A DNA stretch of 64,000 nucleotides from Salaquimonas pukyongi (lineage in GTDB: Bacteria > Pseudomonadota > Alphaproteobacteria > Rhizobiales > Rhizobiaceae), in contig NZ_CP019044.1 in the NCBI RefSeq assembly GCF_001953055.1, forward strand, positions 744,001 through 808,000, in the 5' to 3' direction. The number at the start of each line of letters is the position of its first letter. Position 1 is the first letter of the stretch. The translations under genes and the position numbers were made by a program. The notes below the pieces were generated by a model. The model was not told the origin of the DNA, did no database searches, and worked only from the letters and a program-made list of their open reading frames with translations. This document shows, piece after piece, positions 1 through 7,539 of this stretch.

Positions 1-618
1 GAAATCCCGGCCAGGACCGCAGGCAGTGCCAATCGCCGTGTCGTGGTCGCCTGCGTATCGGCAGTCGTGTTCATGACGGGCATGGCCTATGCGGCGGTGC
101 CGCTCTATGACCTGTTTTGCCGCGTCACCGGATATGGGGGCACCACTCAGCTTGCCGTCAATTCGGAGGGAATTCGGATCATCGATCAGGAAATTAAGGT
201 GCGGTTTGACGCCAACACCCAAAAGGGTCTTGCCTGGGAGTTTGCTCCGGTGGAGCGCGGCGTCACGATCAAGCTCGGCGAGACGCGCGAGATTGCCTAT
301 CGTGCAAAAAATCTCGGCAGCAAGCCGCTGACCGCCACCGCCACCTTCAACGTCACGCCGCAATCTGCAGGCGCCTATTTCAACAAGATCGAGTGTTTCT
401 GCTTTACAAAAACCACCCTGCAGCCTGGCGAAGAAATGATCATGCCGGTGGTTTTCTTTGTCGATCCCGATTTGGCGGAAACCGAGGAAACCAAAGACAT
501 CAGGACGATTACGCTTTCCTATACCTTCTTTAAGCAGGAAGCAGAGGAGAAGCCGCTGGCAGTTCTTGACTCACCGTCGAGGAAGGAAACCGGCGGGGAA
601 GCGGAAAACAGGCTTTGA
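1..618 (+). CDS. ctaG: Cytochrome c oxidase assembly protein CtaG/Cox11 (5' end outside window)
   Basis: Cox11-type copper chaperone that delivers Cu(I) to the CuB site of cytochrome c oxidase subunit I at the outer face of the inner membrane. The reading frame is open from base 1, so the N-terminus lies upstream of the window. What is seen is one hydrophobic anchor (VVVACVSAVVFMTGMAYAAV), then the family motif YDLFCRVTGYGG and a periplasmic beta domain with the copper-binding ECFCF motif. A GTG at 43 could be read as a start, but codons before it still fit the family. The gene is followed 48 bases later by coxC, the usual order in the cytochrome oxidase cluster. Confidence 0.93.
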   Translation, partial: EIPARTAGSANRRVVVACVSAVVFMTGMAYAAVPLYDLFCRVTGYGGTTQLAVNSEGIRIIDQEIKVRFDANTQKGLAWEFAPVERGVTIKLGETREIAYRAKNLGSKPLTATATFNVTPQSAGAYFNKIECFCFTKTTLQPGEEMIMPVVFFVDPDLAETEETKDIRTITLSYTFFKQEAEEKPLAVLDSPSRKETGGEAENRL

Positions 619-666
619 AATTGGAATTGCCTGCGTTAATACGCGGGAGGATTACGGGAGCTGAAC

Positions 667-1542
667 ATGGCTGATACACACAACGTCAATCACGACTATC
701 ACATTATCGATCCAAGTCCGTGGCCGCTGATCGGCGGCATTGGCGGCCTGCTCACGGCCATCGGCGGCGTCTCCTACATGCGCTGGAACAACGGCAACGA
801 GTTCCTCGTTGGCGGCTTGGATCTTGCAAACCCGTGGCTGTTGTTCGTCGGCCTGCTGATCGTGATCTACACCATGTTCGCCTGGTGGAGCGATACGGTG
901 AAGGAGGCCCATACAGGCCATCACACCAAGGTCGTTTCCATGCACCTGCGCTATGGCATGCTGCTCTTCATCGCCTCGGAGGTAATGTTCTTCGTTGCCT
1001 GGTTCTGGGCGTTTTTCGATGCAAGCCTGTATCCGGGCGAAGCGGCGCAAGTGGCCCGCACCGAATTTACCGGTGGCGTCTGGCCGCCTGAAGGCATTGA
1101 GGTGTTGGATCCCCTCCACCTGCCGCTGTTCAACACGATCATCCTGCTGCTTTCCGGTACCACCGTAACCTGGGCACATCACGCACTGCTCCACAACGAG
1201 CGCGGAATGCTGAAGCTGATGCTGGGATTGACCATCGCGCTCGGCATTCTGTTTTCCTATGTACAGTTTTACGAGTACGCCCACGCGCCGTTCGCCTTCA
1301 AGGATTCGATTTATGGCGCGACCTTCTTCATGGCGACCGGCTTCCATGGCTTCCACGTGCTGGTGGGAACGATTTTCCTGATCGTTTGCCTGATCCGCGC
1401 CATGGCCGGGCATTTCACGCCACAACAGCATTTCGGTTTCGAGGCGGCTGCCTGGTACTGGCACTTCGTCGACGTTGTATGGCTGTTCCTGTTCTTCGCC
1501 ATCTATCTTTGGGGTTCATGGGGCGCCACCATCGCCCACTGA
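667..1542 (+). CDS. coxC: Cytochrome c oxidase subunit III
   Basis: Subunit III of an aa3-type cytochrome c oxidase, an integral membrane protein that stabilises the catalytic core. The 291-residue product has the family start (HDYHIIDPSPWPL), seven hydrophobic segments, and the conserved membrane glutamate region LLFIASEVMFFVAWFWAFF. The C-terminal helices (WHFVDVVWLFLFFAIYLWG) are typical. The ATG at 667 follows a purine-rich stretch (gggagctgaac). It lies between ctaG and a DUF983 gene and is probably cotranscribed with them. Confidence 0.97.
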   Translation: MADTHNVNHDYHIIDPSPWPLIGGIGGLLTAIGGVSYMRWNNGNEFLVGGLDLANPWLLFVGLLIVIYTMFAWWSDTVKEAHTGHHTKVVSMHLRYGMLLFIASEVMFFVAWFWAFFDASLYPGEAAQVARTEFTGGVWPPEGIEVLDPLHLPLFNTIILLLSGTTVTWAHHALLHNERGMLKLMLGLTIALGILFSYVQFYEYAHAPFAFKDSIYGATFFMATGFHGFHVLVGTIFLIVCLIRAMAGHFTPQQHFGFEAAAWYWHFVDVVWLFLFFAIYLWGSWGATIAH

Positions 1543-1636
1543 TCCGGCGAGACTGATTCATTGACGGGCGGCTTGGGAGATGACCGGGCCGCCCGTTTTC
1601 ATTGAAGTGCTTTCTCAGCAAGGGAAACCGACCTCC

Positions 1637-2047
1637 ATGGCCAGAAAAACCAGGCGCGCCGGGGACAAGGCCCATTATCCCGAGCAGTCCGTGATGTCCG
1701 TTGGAATGGCCGCACGGTGCCCGCGTTGCGGTGAGGGCCGATTGTACAAGTCGCTTCTTGTACCGGTGGACCGCTGCGCCATGTGCGGTCTCGACATGTC
1801 CTTCGCCGAGGAAGGCGACGGTCCGGCCGTACTGGTGATCCTGCTGCTGGGCGGCGTGGTTGCAGGCCTGGCGCTTGCCTTCGAAACCCTGTTTCATCCG
1901 CCGGTTTGGCTGCATGTATTGGTCTGGCTGCCGGTCACCTTTGGTCTTTCGATATATGCCCTTCGCGCGATGAAGGGCATCATGATCGCTTCGCAGTTCA
2001 AGACCAGGGCGGCGGAAGGGCAATTGGACATTGAGGACGAGGCGTAG
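1637..2047 (+). CDS. DUF983 family membrane protein
   Basis: Small DUF983 protein of 136 residues that is regularly found in alphaproteobacterial cytochrome oxidase clusters; its exact role is not established. It has an N-terminal zinc-ribbon-like pattern (ARCPRCGEGRLYKS, then DRCAMCGLDMS) followed by two hydrophobic helices. An in-frame start at 1580 would add 19 residues, but the ATG at 1637 begins the conserved part and is preferred. Only four bases separate its stop from the SURF1 start. A role in oxidase assembly is inferred from position only. Confidence 0.85.
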   Translation: MARKTRRAGDKAHYPEQSVMSVGMAARCPRCGEGRLYKSLLVPVDRCAMCGLDMSFAEEGDGPAVLVILLLGGVVAGLALAFETLFHPPVWLHVLVWLPVTFGLSIYALRAMKGIMIASQFKTRAAEGQLDIEDEA

Positions 2048-2051
2048 TTGC

Positions 2052-2807
2052 ATGAGCAGATCGACTCTGGTGCTTCTGGTGGCCATGATAACGGGCTTTG
2101 CCGTTCTTTGCGGGTTGGGAACATGGCAGGCAAAGCGGCTCGTCTGGAAGGAGGCTCTTCTGGCCAAGATCGAGCAGCGCCTCGCTGGCGAACCCCGGCC
2201 GCTTTCCCAAGTTGTTGCAATGCACGAGGCGGGAAACGACATCGAATACATTCCGGTTCGATTGAAGGGGCGCTTTCTGCACGACCGCGAACAGCACTTT
2301 TTTGCCACCCACAAGGGCGCCTCCGGCTGGTATGTTTACACCCCGCTGGAACTGGAAGCCGGTTCCAGCAACAGTTTGCAGATCGTGTTCGTCAACCGGG
2401 GCTTTGTTCCCTATGAACGCAAGGATCCGGCAACGCGGCCTGACGGGCAGGCAGCCGGTACAGTGGAAATCACAGGACTTGCCCGCTCTGCACCGGGTGA
2501 TAAGCCCTCGGCAGTGGTCCCCAACAACGATCTGGCAAAGAACATCTATTATTGGAAAGACCTCTCCAACATGTCCGCACAGGCGGGTTTCAAGATGTCG
2601 GGCAGCGTTCTGCCGTTGTTTGTCGATGCTGGCGAAACACCCAATCCCGGCGGCCTGCCGGTGGGCGGTGTCACCATGATTGACCTGCCCAACAATCACC
2701 TTCAATACGCGATTACCTGGTTTGGCCTCGCGCTTGCCCTGCTTGGCGTGGGCGGGTGTTTCCTGTACGCACGCCTAGTAAACGAACGGAAGGCGCTCGG
2801 ATCATGA
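2052..2807 (+). CDS. SURF1 family cytochrome oxidase biogenesis protein
   Basis: SURF1/Shy1 family protein, needed for efficient heme a insertion into cytochrome oxidase. The 251-residue product has an N-terminal membrane helix ([21 protein letters not shown]), the family GTWQ motif directly after it, a periplasmic domain with VFVNRGFVP, and a C-terminal helix preceded by [14 protein letters not shown]. The ATG at 2052 is chosen because it starts right before the first membrane helix; an upstream in-frame start at 2031 would overlap the DUF983 gene. Its stop codon overlaps the ispH start (ATGA at 2804), so translation is probably coupled. Confidence 0.93.
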   Translation: MSRSTLVLLVAMITGFAVLCGLGTWQAKRLVWKEALLAKIEQRLAGEPRPLSQVVAMHEAGNDIEYIPVRLKGRFLHDREQHFFATHKGASGWYVYTPLELEAGSSNSLQIVFVNRGFVPYERKDPATRPDGQAAGTVEITGLARSAPGDKPSAVVPNNDLAKNIYYWKDLSNMSAQAGFKMSGSVLPLFVDAGETPNPGGLPVGGVTMIDLPNNHLQYAITWFGLALALLGVGGCFLYARLVNERKALGS

Positions 2808-3802
2808 ATTCCGGCAGCGGAAACGAGAAAGTATTACGCTTGTGCGGCCCCAGGGGTTTTTGCGCCGGTGTGGACCGCGCCATCCAGATGGTGGTGCTGG
2901 CGCTGAAGAAATATGGCCCGCCGGTCTATGTTCGCCACGAGATCGTCCACAACCGCTATGTGGTTGAGGGGCTTGAGGCGAAAGGGGCGGTTTTCGTTCA
3001 GGAACTGGACCAGATTCCTGCGACCTCCCAGCCGGTCATCTTTTCAGCCCATGGTGTGCCCAAATCCGTTCCGGCAGATGCCGAAAGCCGCAACCTGCTC
3101 TATCTCGATGCGACCTGTCCCCTGGTCTCAAAGGTGCACAAACAGGCGCTGCGCCACATCCGAAAAGGACGTCACGTGCTGCTGATTGGCCATGCCGGCC
3201 ATCCCGAAGTGATCGGAACCATGGGCCAGGTCTCCCCCGGCGATATCACGCTGATCGAATCGGTGGAAGATGCCGGAAAATATCAGCCGCCGGATCCTGA
3301 AATGCTCGGCTATGTCACCCAAACCACCTTGTCGGTGGATGACACGGCCGCCATCCTGCGGGCACTAAAGCAGCGCTTTCCTGCACTGGCCGATCCTGCC
3401 GCTGAATCCATTTGCTACGCCACCACCAACCGGCAGGAAGCTGTCAAACTGGCGGCGAAAGGTGCCGACTATTTCATCATTGTCGGCGCGCCGAATTCGT
3501 CAAACTCCATGCGTCTGGTGGAAGTCGCCAGGAATTGCGGTGCCAAAAATGCGATGCTGGTCCAGGGCGCGCACGAAATTCCCTGGGATGATCTGGAAGA
3601 GGCCCGTGTCATTGGCCTTTCTGCAGGCGCCTCCGCACCGGAAATCCTCGTCAACCAGATCATCGAGGCATTCAGGCAGCGCTGGCCGACCGTGGTTGAA
3701 CTTGCCGAAACGGTCCGCGAGGACGAGGAGTTCCCCGTCGCCCGCGATCTCAGGGACACTGAACTAAGCGCCAGCGACATGGCTTTCGTAAACGGAGAAT
3801 AG
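2804..3802 (+). CDS. ispH: 4-hydroxy-3-methylbut-2-enyl diphosphate reductase
   Basis: Last enzyme of the MEP isoprenoid pathway: an iron-sulfur enzyme that reduces HMBPP to isopentenyl and dimethylallyl diphosphate. The three cluster-binding cysteines are present in their usual contexts: [11 protein letters not shown] (about residue 20), [11 protein letters not shown] (about 104) and [10 protein letters not shown] (about 205). The substrate-binding histidine motif EIVHNRYVV is intact. Length is 332 residues, slightly longer than the E. coli enzyme. The start at 2804 forms an ATGA overlap with the SURF1 gene; a longer frame from 2756 lies entirely inside that gene and is rejected. thrB follows at once. 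Confidence 0.97.
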   Translation: MNSGSGNEKVLRLCGPRGFCAGVDRAIQMVVLALKKYGPPVYVRHEIVHNRYVVEGLEAKGAVFVQELDQIPATSQPVIFSAHGVPKSVPADAESRNLLYLDATCPLVSKVHKQALRHIRKGRHVLLIGHAGHPEVIGTMGQVSPGDITLIESVEDAGKYQPPDPEMLGYVTQTTLSVDDTAAILRALKQRFPALADPAAESICYATTNRQEAVKLAAKGADYFIIVGAPNSSNSMRLVEVARNCGAKNAMLVQGAHEIPWDDLEEARVIGLSAGASAPEILVNQIIEAFRQRWPTVVELAETVREDEEFPVARDLRDTELSASDMAFVNGE

Positions 3803-3803
3803 C

Positions 3804-4772
3804 TTGGCCGTTTACACCGAAGTCAGCGACGAACAGATTACCGCGCACCTGACGCTGTATGACATTGGCGAACTTCATGCCTTGAAGGGCATTGCCGGCG
3901 GTGTGGAGAACTCGAACTATCTGCTGACGACCGATGCCGGAAATTTCATCCTCACCCTGTATGAAAAACGGGTCGAAGCGGCAGACCTGCCGTTTTTTCT
4001 CGGCCTGATGGAGCATCTGTCTCAGCGGGGCATCAACTGTCCCTTGCCCATCCGGATGAAAAACGGTGAGGCGCTGGGCGAACTGGCCGGCCGGCCAGCT
4101 GCAATCATCAGCTATCTGGACGGTTTCGAAGTGCGCCGCCCGCAGCCCTCTCACTGCCGCCAGGTCGGTGAAGCACTGGCGCAAATGCATCTTGCAGGAA
4201 ACGGCTTCAGCCTTACCCGGCGCAACGGCCTGACGCTTGAAGACTGGCGCCCGCTGTTTGAAAAGTCGAAAGCCCGCGCAGACGAGGTCAGGCCAGGCCT
4301 TGCCGCAATGATCGCAGCGGAACTCGATTTTCTCGAAGGGGCCTGGCGGCGGGACCTTCCCGAAGGGGTCATCCATGCGGACCTGTTCACCGACAATGTC
4401 TTTTTTCTGAAAGGTGAACTTTCCGGCATTATCGATTTCTATTTTGCCTGTAACGACCTGCTGGCTTACGACTTGGCAACATGCCTCAATGCCTGGTGTT
4501 TTGAGAGCAACCATCAGTTCAACACGACGAAGGCCCGCGCACTGATCCGCGGATACCGCTCAGTGCGCCCGCTTGAAGCAGGCGAGACAGAGGCCCTTCC
4601 CATGCTGTGCCGTGGCTCGGCGCTGCGGTTTCTGCTTACCCGGCTTTATGACTGGCTCAACGTGCCGCCTGGCGCCCTGGTGACGCCGAAAGATCCGGCT
4701 GAATACATCACCAAGCTGAAGTTTCACCAGGGCATAGACAGCGCTGCGCTCTACGGTTTGGAGGAAGCGTGA
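3804..4772 (+). CDS. thrB: Homoserine kinase (aminoglycoside phosphotransferase fold)
   Basis: ThrB of the choline-kinase-like type found in alphaproteobacteria and pseudomonads, not the GHMP-kinase type of E. coli. It phosphorylates homoserine in threonine synthesis. The 322-residue protein carries the catalytic loop [13 protein letters not shown] and the metal-binding motif SGIIDFYFA. Translation appears to start at a TTG (3804), one base after the ispH stop. The downstream rnhA start overlaps its stop (GTGA), so ispH-thrB-rnhA form a tight unit. The partner enzyme ThrC is encoded at 12087-13484. Confidence 0.95.
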   Translation: MAVYTEVSDEQITAHLTLYDIGELHALKGIAGGVENSNYLLTTDAGNFILTLYEKRVEAADLPFFLGLMEHLSQRGINCPLPIRMKNGEALGELAGRPAAIISYLDGFEVRRPQPSHCRQVGEALAQMHLAGNGFSLTRRNGLTLEDWRPLFEKSKARADEVRPGLAAMIAAELDFLEGAWRRDLPEGVIHADLFTDNVFFLKGELSGIIDFYFACNDLLAYDLATCLNAWCFESNHQFNTTKARALIRGYRSVRPLEAGETEALPMLCRGSALRFLLTRLYDWLNVPPGALVTPKDPAEYITKLKFHQGIDSAALYGLEEA

Positions 4773-5236
4773 CATCACGGGTTGATATCTGGACCGACGG
4801 GGCGTGCTCGGGCAATCCGGGGCCGGGCGGCTGGGGCGCCTTGCTGCGCTATGGCGGCCATGAAAAGGAGCTGATGGGCGGGGAGGCTGAAACCACCAAT
4901 AACCGCATGGAGCTTATGGCGGCGATACGCGCCCTTGAGGCGTTGAAGCGGCCCTGCGAGGTGCATCTTCATACCGACTCGCAATATGTGCGGGGCGGCA
5001 TCACCGAATGGCTGGCCGCATGGAAAGAGAACGGATGGCGCACCGCTGCCAAAAAACCGGTGAAGAATGCCGATCTCTGGCAGCGTCTGGACGAGGCGCG
5101 TCAACGTCACCAGGTTTCCTGGCACTGGGTAAAGGGGCATGCCGGCATACCCGAAAATGAAAAGGCCGATGAACTGGCCCGCCGCGGCATGGAGCCGTTC
5201 AAATCCGGCAGCGCAGCACCAGGCTCTAGGTTGTGA
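4769..5236 (+). CDS. rnhA: Ribonuclease HI
   Basis: RNase HI cleaves the RNA strand of RNA-DNA hybrids. All four catalytic acidic residues are visible in a 155-residue protein: D10 ([16 protein letters not shown]), E48 ([12 protein letters not shown]), D70 ([14 protein letters not shown]) and the last Asp in NEKADELAR. The GTG start at 4769 overlaps the thrB stop by three bases, which indicates translational coupling. The gene ends 14 bases before the convergent peroxiredoxin gene. Confidence 0.97.
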   Translation: MTSRVDIWTDGACSGNPGPGGWGALLRYGGHEKELMGGEAETTNNRMELMAAIRALEALKRPCEVHLHTDSQYVRGGITEWLAAWKENGWRTAAKKPVKNADLWQRLDEARQRHQVSWHWVKGHAGIPENEKADELARRGMEPFKSGSAAPGSRL

Positions 5237-5249
5237 CCTGGCCCGGCCT

Positions 5250-5738
5250 TCAGGAGAGCTGTTCGAGAATGGCCGCCGCACCCGACGCCACGGCCTGGCC
5301 CGGCTTTTGCTCTATGTTCAGCGATTTGACGATGCGGTCTTCAACGATCATCGAATAACGCTGGGAACGCAGGCCCATGCCGGCAGCCGACAGGTCATTT
5401 TCCATTCCGATGGCTTTCGTGAATTCGGCCGACCCGTCCGCCAGAAACAGGATATTGCCCTTGGCGCTGCTTGCCTCTGCCCAGGCGTTCATCACATGCA
5501 TGTCGTTGACCGAGACAACGGCCACTTCGTCCACGCCATTCGCCTTGATGTTGTTCAACTGGTTCAAAAACCCGGGAAGGTGATTGGCATGGCAGGTCGG
5601 CGTGAAGGCGCCGGGAACGGCAAACAGCACGATGGTTCTGCCTTCAAACAGTTCCTTTACCGAGACCGTCGTGGGTCCGTTTTCGCCGATCACTTTGAAT
5701 TCGGCATCTGGCAGTGTGTCGCCGGGCTTGATCGTCAT
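5250..5738 (-). CDS. Peroxiredoxin (Prx5 type)
   Basis: Thiol peroxidase of the Prx5/type II group that reduces hydrogen peroxide and organic peroxides. The peroxidatic cysteine C49 lies in the diagnostic motif PGAFTPTCHANHLPGF, and the conserved arginine region (GLRSQRYSMIVED) is present. Length is 162 residues with no signal peptide, so it is cytosolic. It converges with rnhA and lies 55 bases downstream of the DsbD-like gene on the same strand. Whether it uses glutaredoxin or thioredoxin as reductant cannot be told from the sequence. Confidence 0.94.
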   Translation of the reverse strand: MTIKPGDTLPDAEFKVIGENGPTTVSVKELFEGRTIVLFAVPGAFTPTCHANHLPGFLNQLNNIKANGVDEVAVVSVNDMHVMNAWAEASSAKGNILFLADGSAEFTKAIGMENDLSAAGMGLRSQRYSMIVEDRIVKSLNIEQKPGQAVASGAAAILEQLS

Positions 5739-5793
5739 GTCATTTTGATCCTGTTTACGAGTTCATGACCTGGGAAAGGTTGCGGAAAAACGG

Positions 5794-6663
5794 TTACCGG
5801 TCGGCCTTTTCAATACGGCCTTCGACGGTTTTTTTTACCGCGCCATTGGCCGCATCCAGCACAATCAATGCGAAATGCCATTCCCCGGAAGCCGGATCAG
5901 GCAGGTCGGCGCTAAGGGGTGGCTCAAAGGCAGAATGAAGGCTGCCATCGTCCCGGCGCACAACCTTCACCGGATCCGACACCCATTTGCCATTGCGCGG
6001 CCAAATGACGGCACGGATATCCTCTGCCGCAACATCGGACCGGATTTCCAGTTCAAGCCGGCCATCGTCCGTTTCAAGTCCGGTGACATTAAGGTCGTTC
6101 GATGGTGCGTTCGGCAACAGGGATTCGGCCAGCATGATTAGCGTTTGCGCCTTTGGGTCGCTGATGTTGAGCTGGCCTGCGGCAAGGGCGAGGCGGGCCG
6201 TCGCGGGAATGCAGATTTCCTCGCAAACACCAATCAGGAGATCGAGCCGAAGTTCGCCGCTGTCGGCTGCAAGTCCGTAAAACGGAAAGGCCACGGTACC
6301 GGTATAGCCGAAAAACGAGCTTTCGCCGGCTTTCAGCAGTTTGGGAGCAGGAAAGCGGACGCGGTTGATATCGATTGCAGCAGAACCGGTAAAATCAAAC
6401 TCCGGTGGAATGCCGGAAGAACCCGGGGCCCGCCAATAGGTCTTCCAGCCCTTGTTAAGCTGCACTTCAACAAGGCCGCTGAGCGTTCCTTCTGCCGGGT
6501 TTTTGACGGCCACAAGACGTGCCTTGCCGCCGCCGATATCCTGCCATTGAGAGGTTGCTGCTGCAGCAACCCCGCCAGACAAGGCAACCATCGCGCTTGT
6601 CGCTGCAACAAGAAAAACAACGGCCAGCGTTTCAACGGAACAAATTTTCCCCGAATGCATCAT
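5794..6663 (-). CDS. DsbD alpha-domain-like exported protein
   Basis: Exported protein of 289 residues resembling the N-terminal periplasmic domain of DsbD (DsbC/DsbD-alpha fold, which passes electrons in the periplasm). After a signal peptide (ending near VAAAAT) it has GWKTYWRAPGSSGIPPEFDF, characteristic of the family, and the cysteine pair GVCEEICIPATA. No membrane core or thioredoxin domain follows, so it is a stand-alone version. The start at 6663 is preferred over 6723 because it has AGGAAA a few bases upstream and begins the signal peptide. The functional partner is unknown. Confidence 0.85.
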   Translation of the reverse strand: MMHSGKICSVETLAVVFLVAATSAMVALSGGVAAAATSQWQDIGGGKARLVAVKNPAEGTLSGLVEVQLNKGWKTYWRAPGSSGIPPEFDFTGSAAIDINRVRFPAPKLLKAGESSFFGYTGTVAFPFYGLAADSGELRLDLLIGVCEEICIPATARLALAAGQLNISDPKAQTLIMLAESLLPNAPSNDLNVTGLETDDGRLELEIRSDVAAEDIRAVIWPRNGKWVSDPVKVVRRDDGSLHSAFEPPLSADLPDPASGEWHFALIVLDAANGAVKKTVEGRIEKADR

Positions 6664-6940
6664 CGGCTTTCCTGTTTCATACGCATTACCGCAAGAATGA
6701 AGCGCTAAACAACAGGTTTGCATAATTGCTTCCGCAAGGAATGGCGATAAATTAAATCGCCTCCGGCTTCAAACCTGCGTGAGGTGTATGCTGGCGGTGA
6801 TGCCGTTCCGGGCCCGTACACATGACCATGGATTGAATACAATCCGGGCAGCCACTTGTGGTAAAGCCCGGCGATGTGGCAAATTGCAGGCGAAGCAGTC
6901 CTGGCGGGCTGCAATCGGTCCCGCGGTGGGGGATAGGGCA

Positions 6941-7522
6941 ATGACACAATCCAGTCTTGAAGGACGTTTTCTCGTTGCCATGCCGCGCATGGGCGATGCC
7001 CGCTTTGAAAACACTGTGGTGTTTGTCTGCGCCCATTCCGACGAGGGAGCGATGGGGTTTGTCGTAAACCGCCCCCTTGCAGAGCCGGGAATGGCGGACT
7101 TCATGGCCAAACTTGGCATCGTCACAGACAGCGAGAGAACGATCCTGCGCGACAGCCTCAAGGCAAAGTCGCTGCACATGGGCGGGCCAGTTGAGCCGGG
7201 CCGCGGGTTTGTCCTCCATTCCCCGGATTTTCACACCCAGTCCACCATCGACGTCAATGCGGAGGTCTGCCTTACCGCGACGCTCGAAATCCTGCGGGCC
7301 ATTGCCACCAACAAGGGTCCTGACCGCCATCTGGTGGCACTCGGTTATTCGGGCTGGTCGGCAGGTCAGCTCGAGGAGGAGATCGCGTCAAACGGCTGGC
7401 TTGTCACCCAGGCCGATCCGGAGATTATCTTCGGCGGACACAACGATACCAAATACAACCGTGTGATGGGGGCAATGGGCATCGATCCGGCCCTGCTGTC
7501 CGCCGACACCGGCCACGCCTGA
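6941..7522 (+). CDS. YqgE/AlgH family protein (DUF179)
   Basis: YqgE/AlgH family protein of unknown biochemical function, 193 residues. Family signatures are RFLVAMPRMGDARFENTVVF near the N-terminus, GAMGFVVNRPL, MGGPVEPGRGFVLHS and the C-terminal GWSAGQLEEEI and NGW stretch. The ATG at 6941 starts directly before the conserved region; the frame is open from 6779, but the extra 54 residues have no family resemblance. It is convergent with the GGDEF-EAL gene, separated by 17 bases. Confidence 0.93.
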   Translation: MTQSSLEGRFLVAMPRMGDARFENTVVFVCAHSDEGAMGFVVNRPLAEPGMADFMAKLGIVTDSERTILRDSLKAKSLHMGGPVEPGRGFVLHSPDFHTQSTIDVNAEVCLTATLEILRAIATNKGPDRHLVALGYSGWSAGQLEEEIASNGWLVTQADPEIIFGGHNDTKYNRVMGAMGIDPALLSADTGHA

Positions 7523-7539
7523 GGTATCCGGAAAGTACC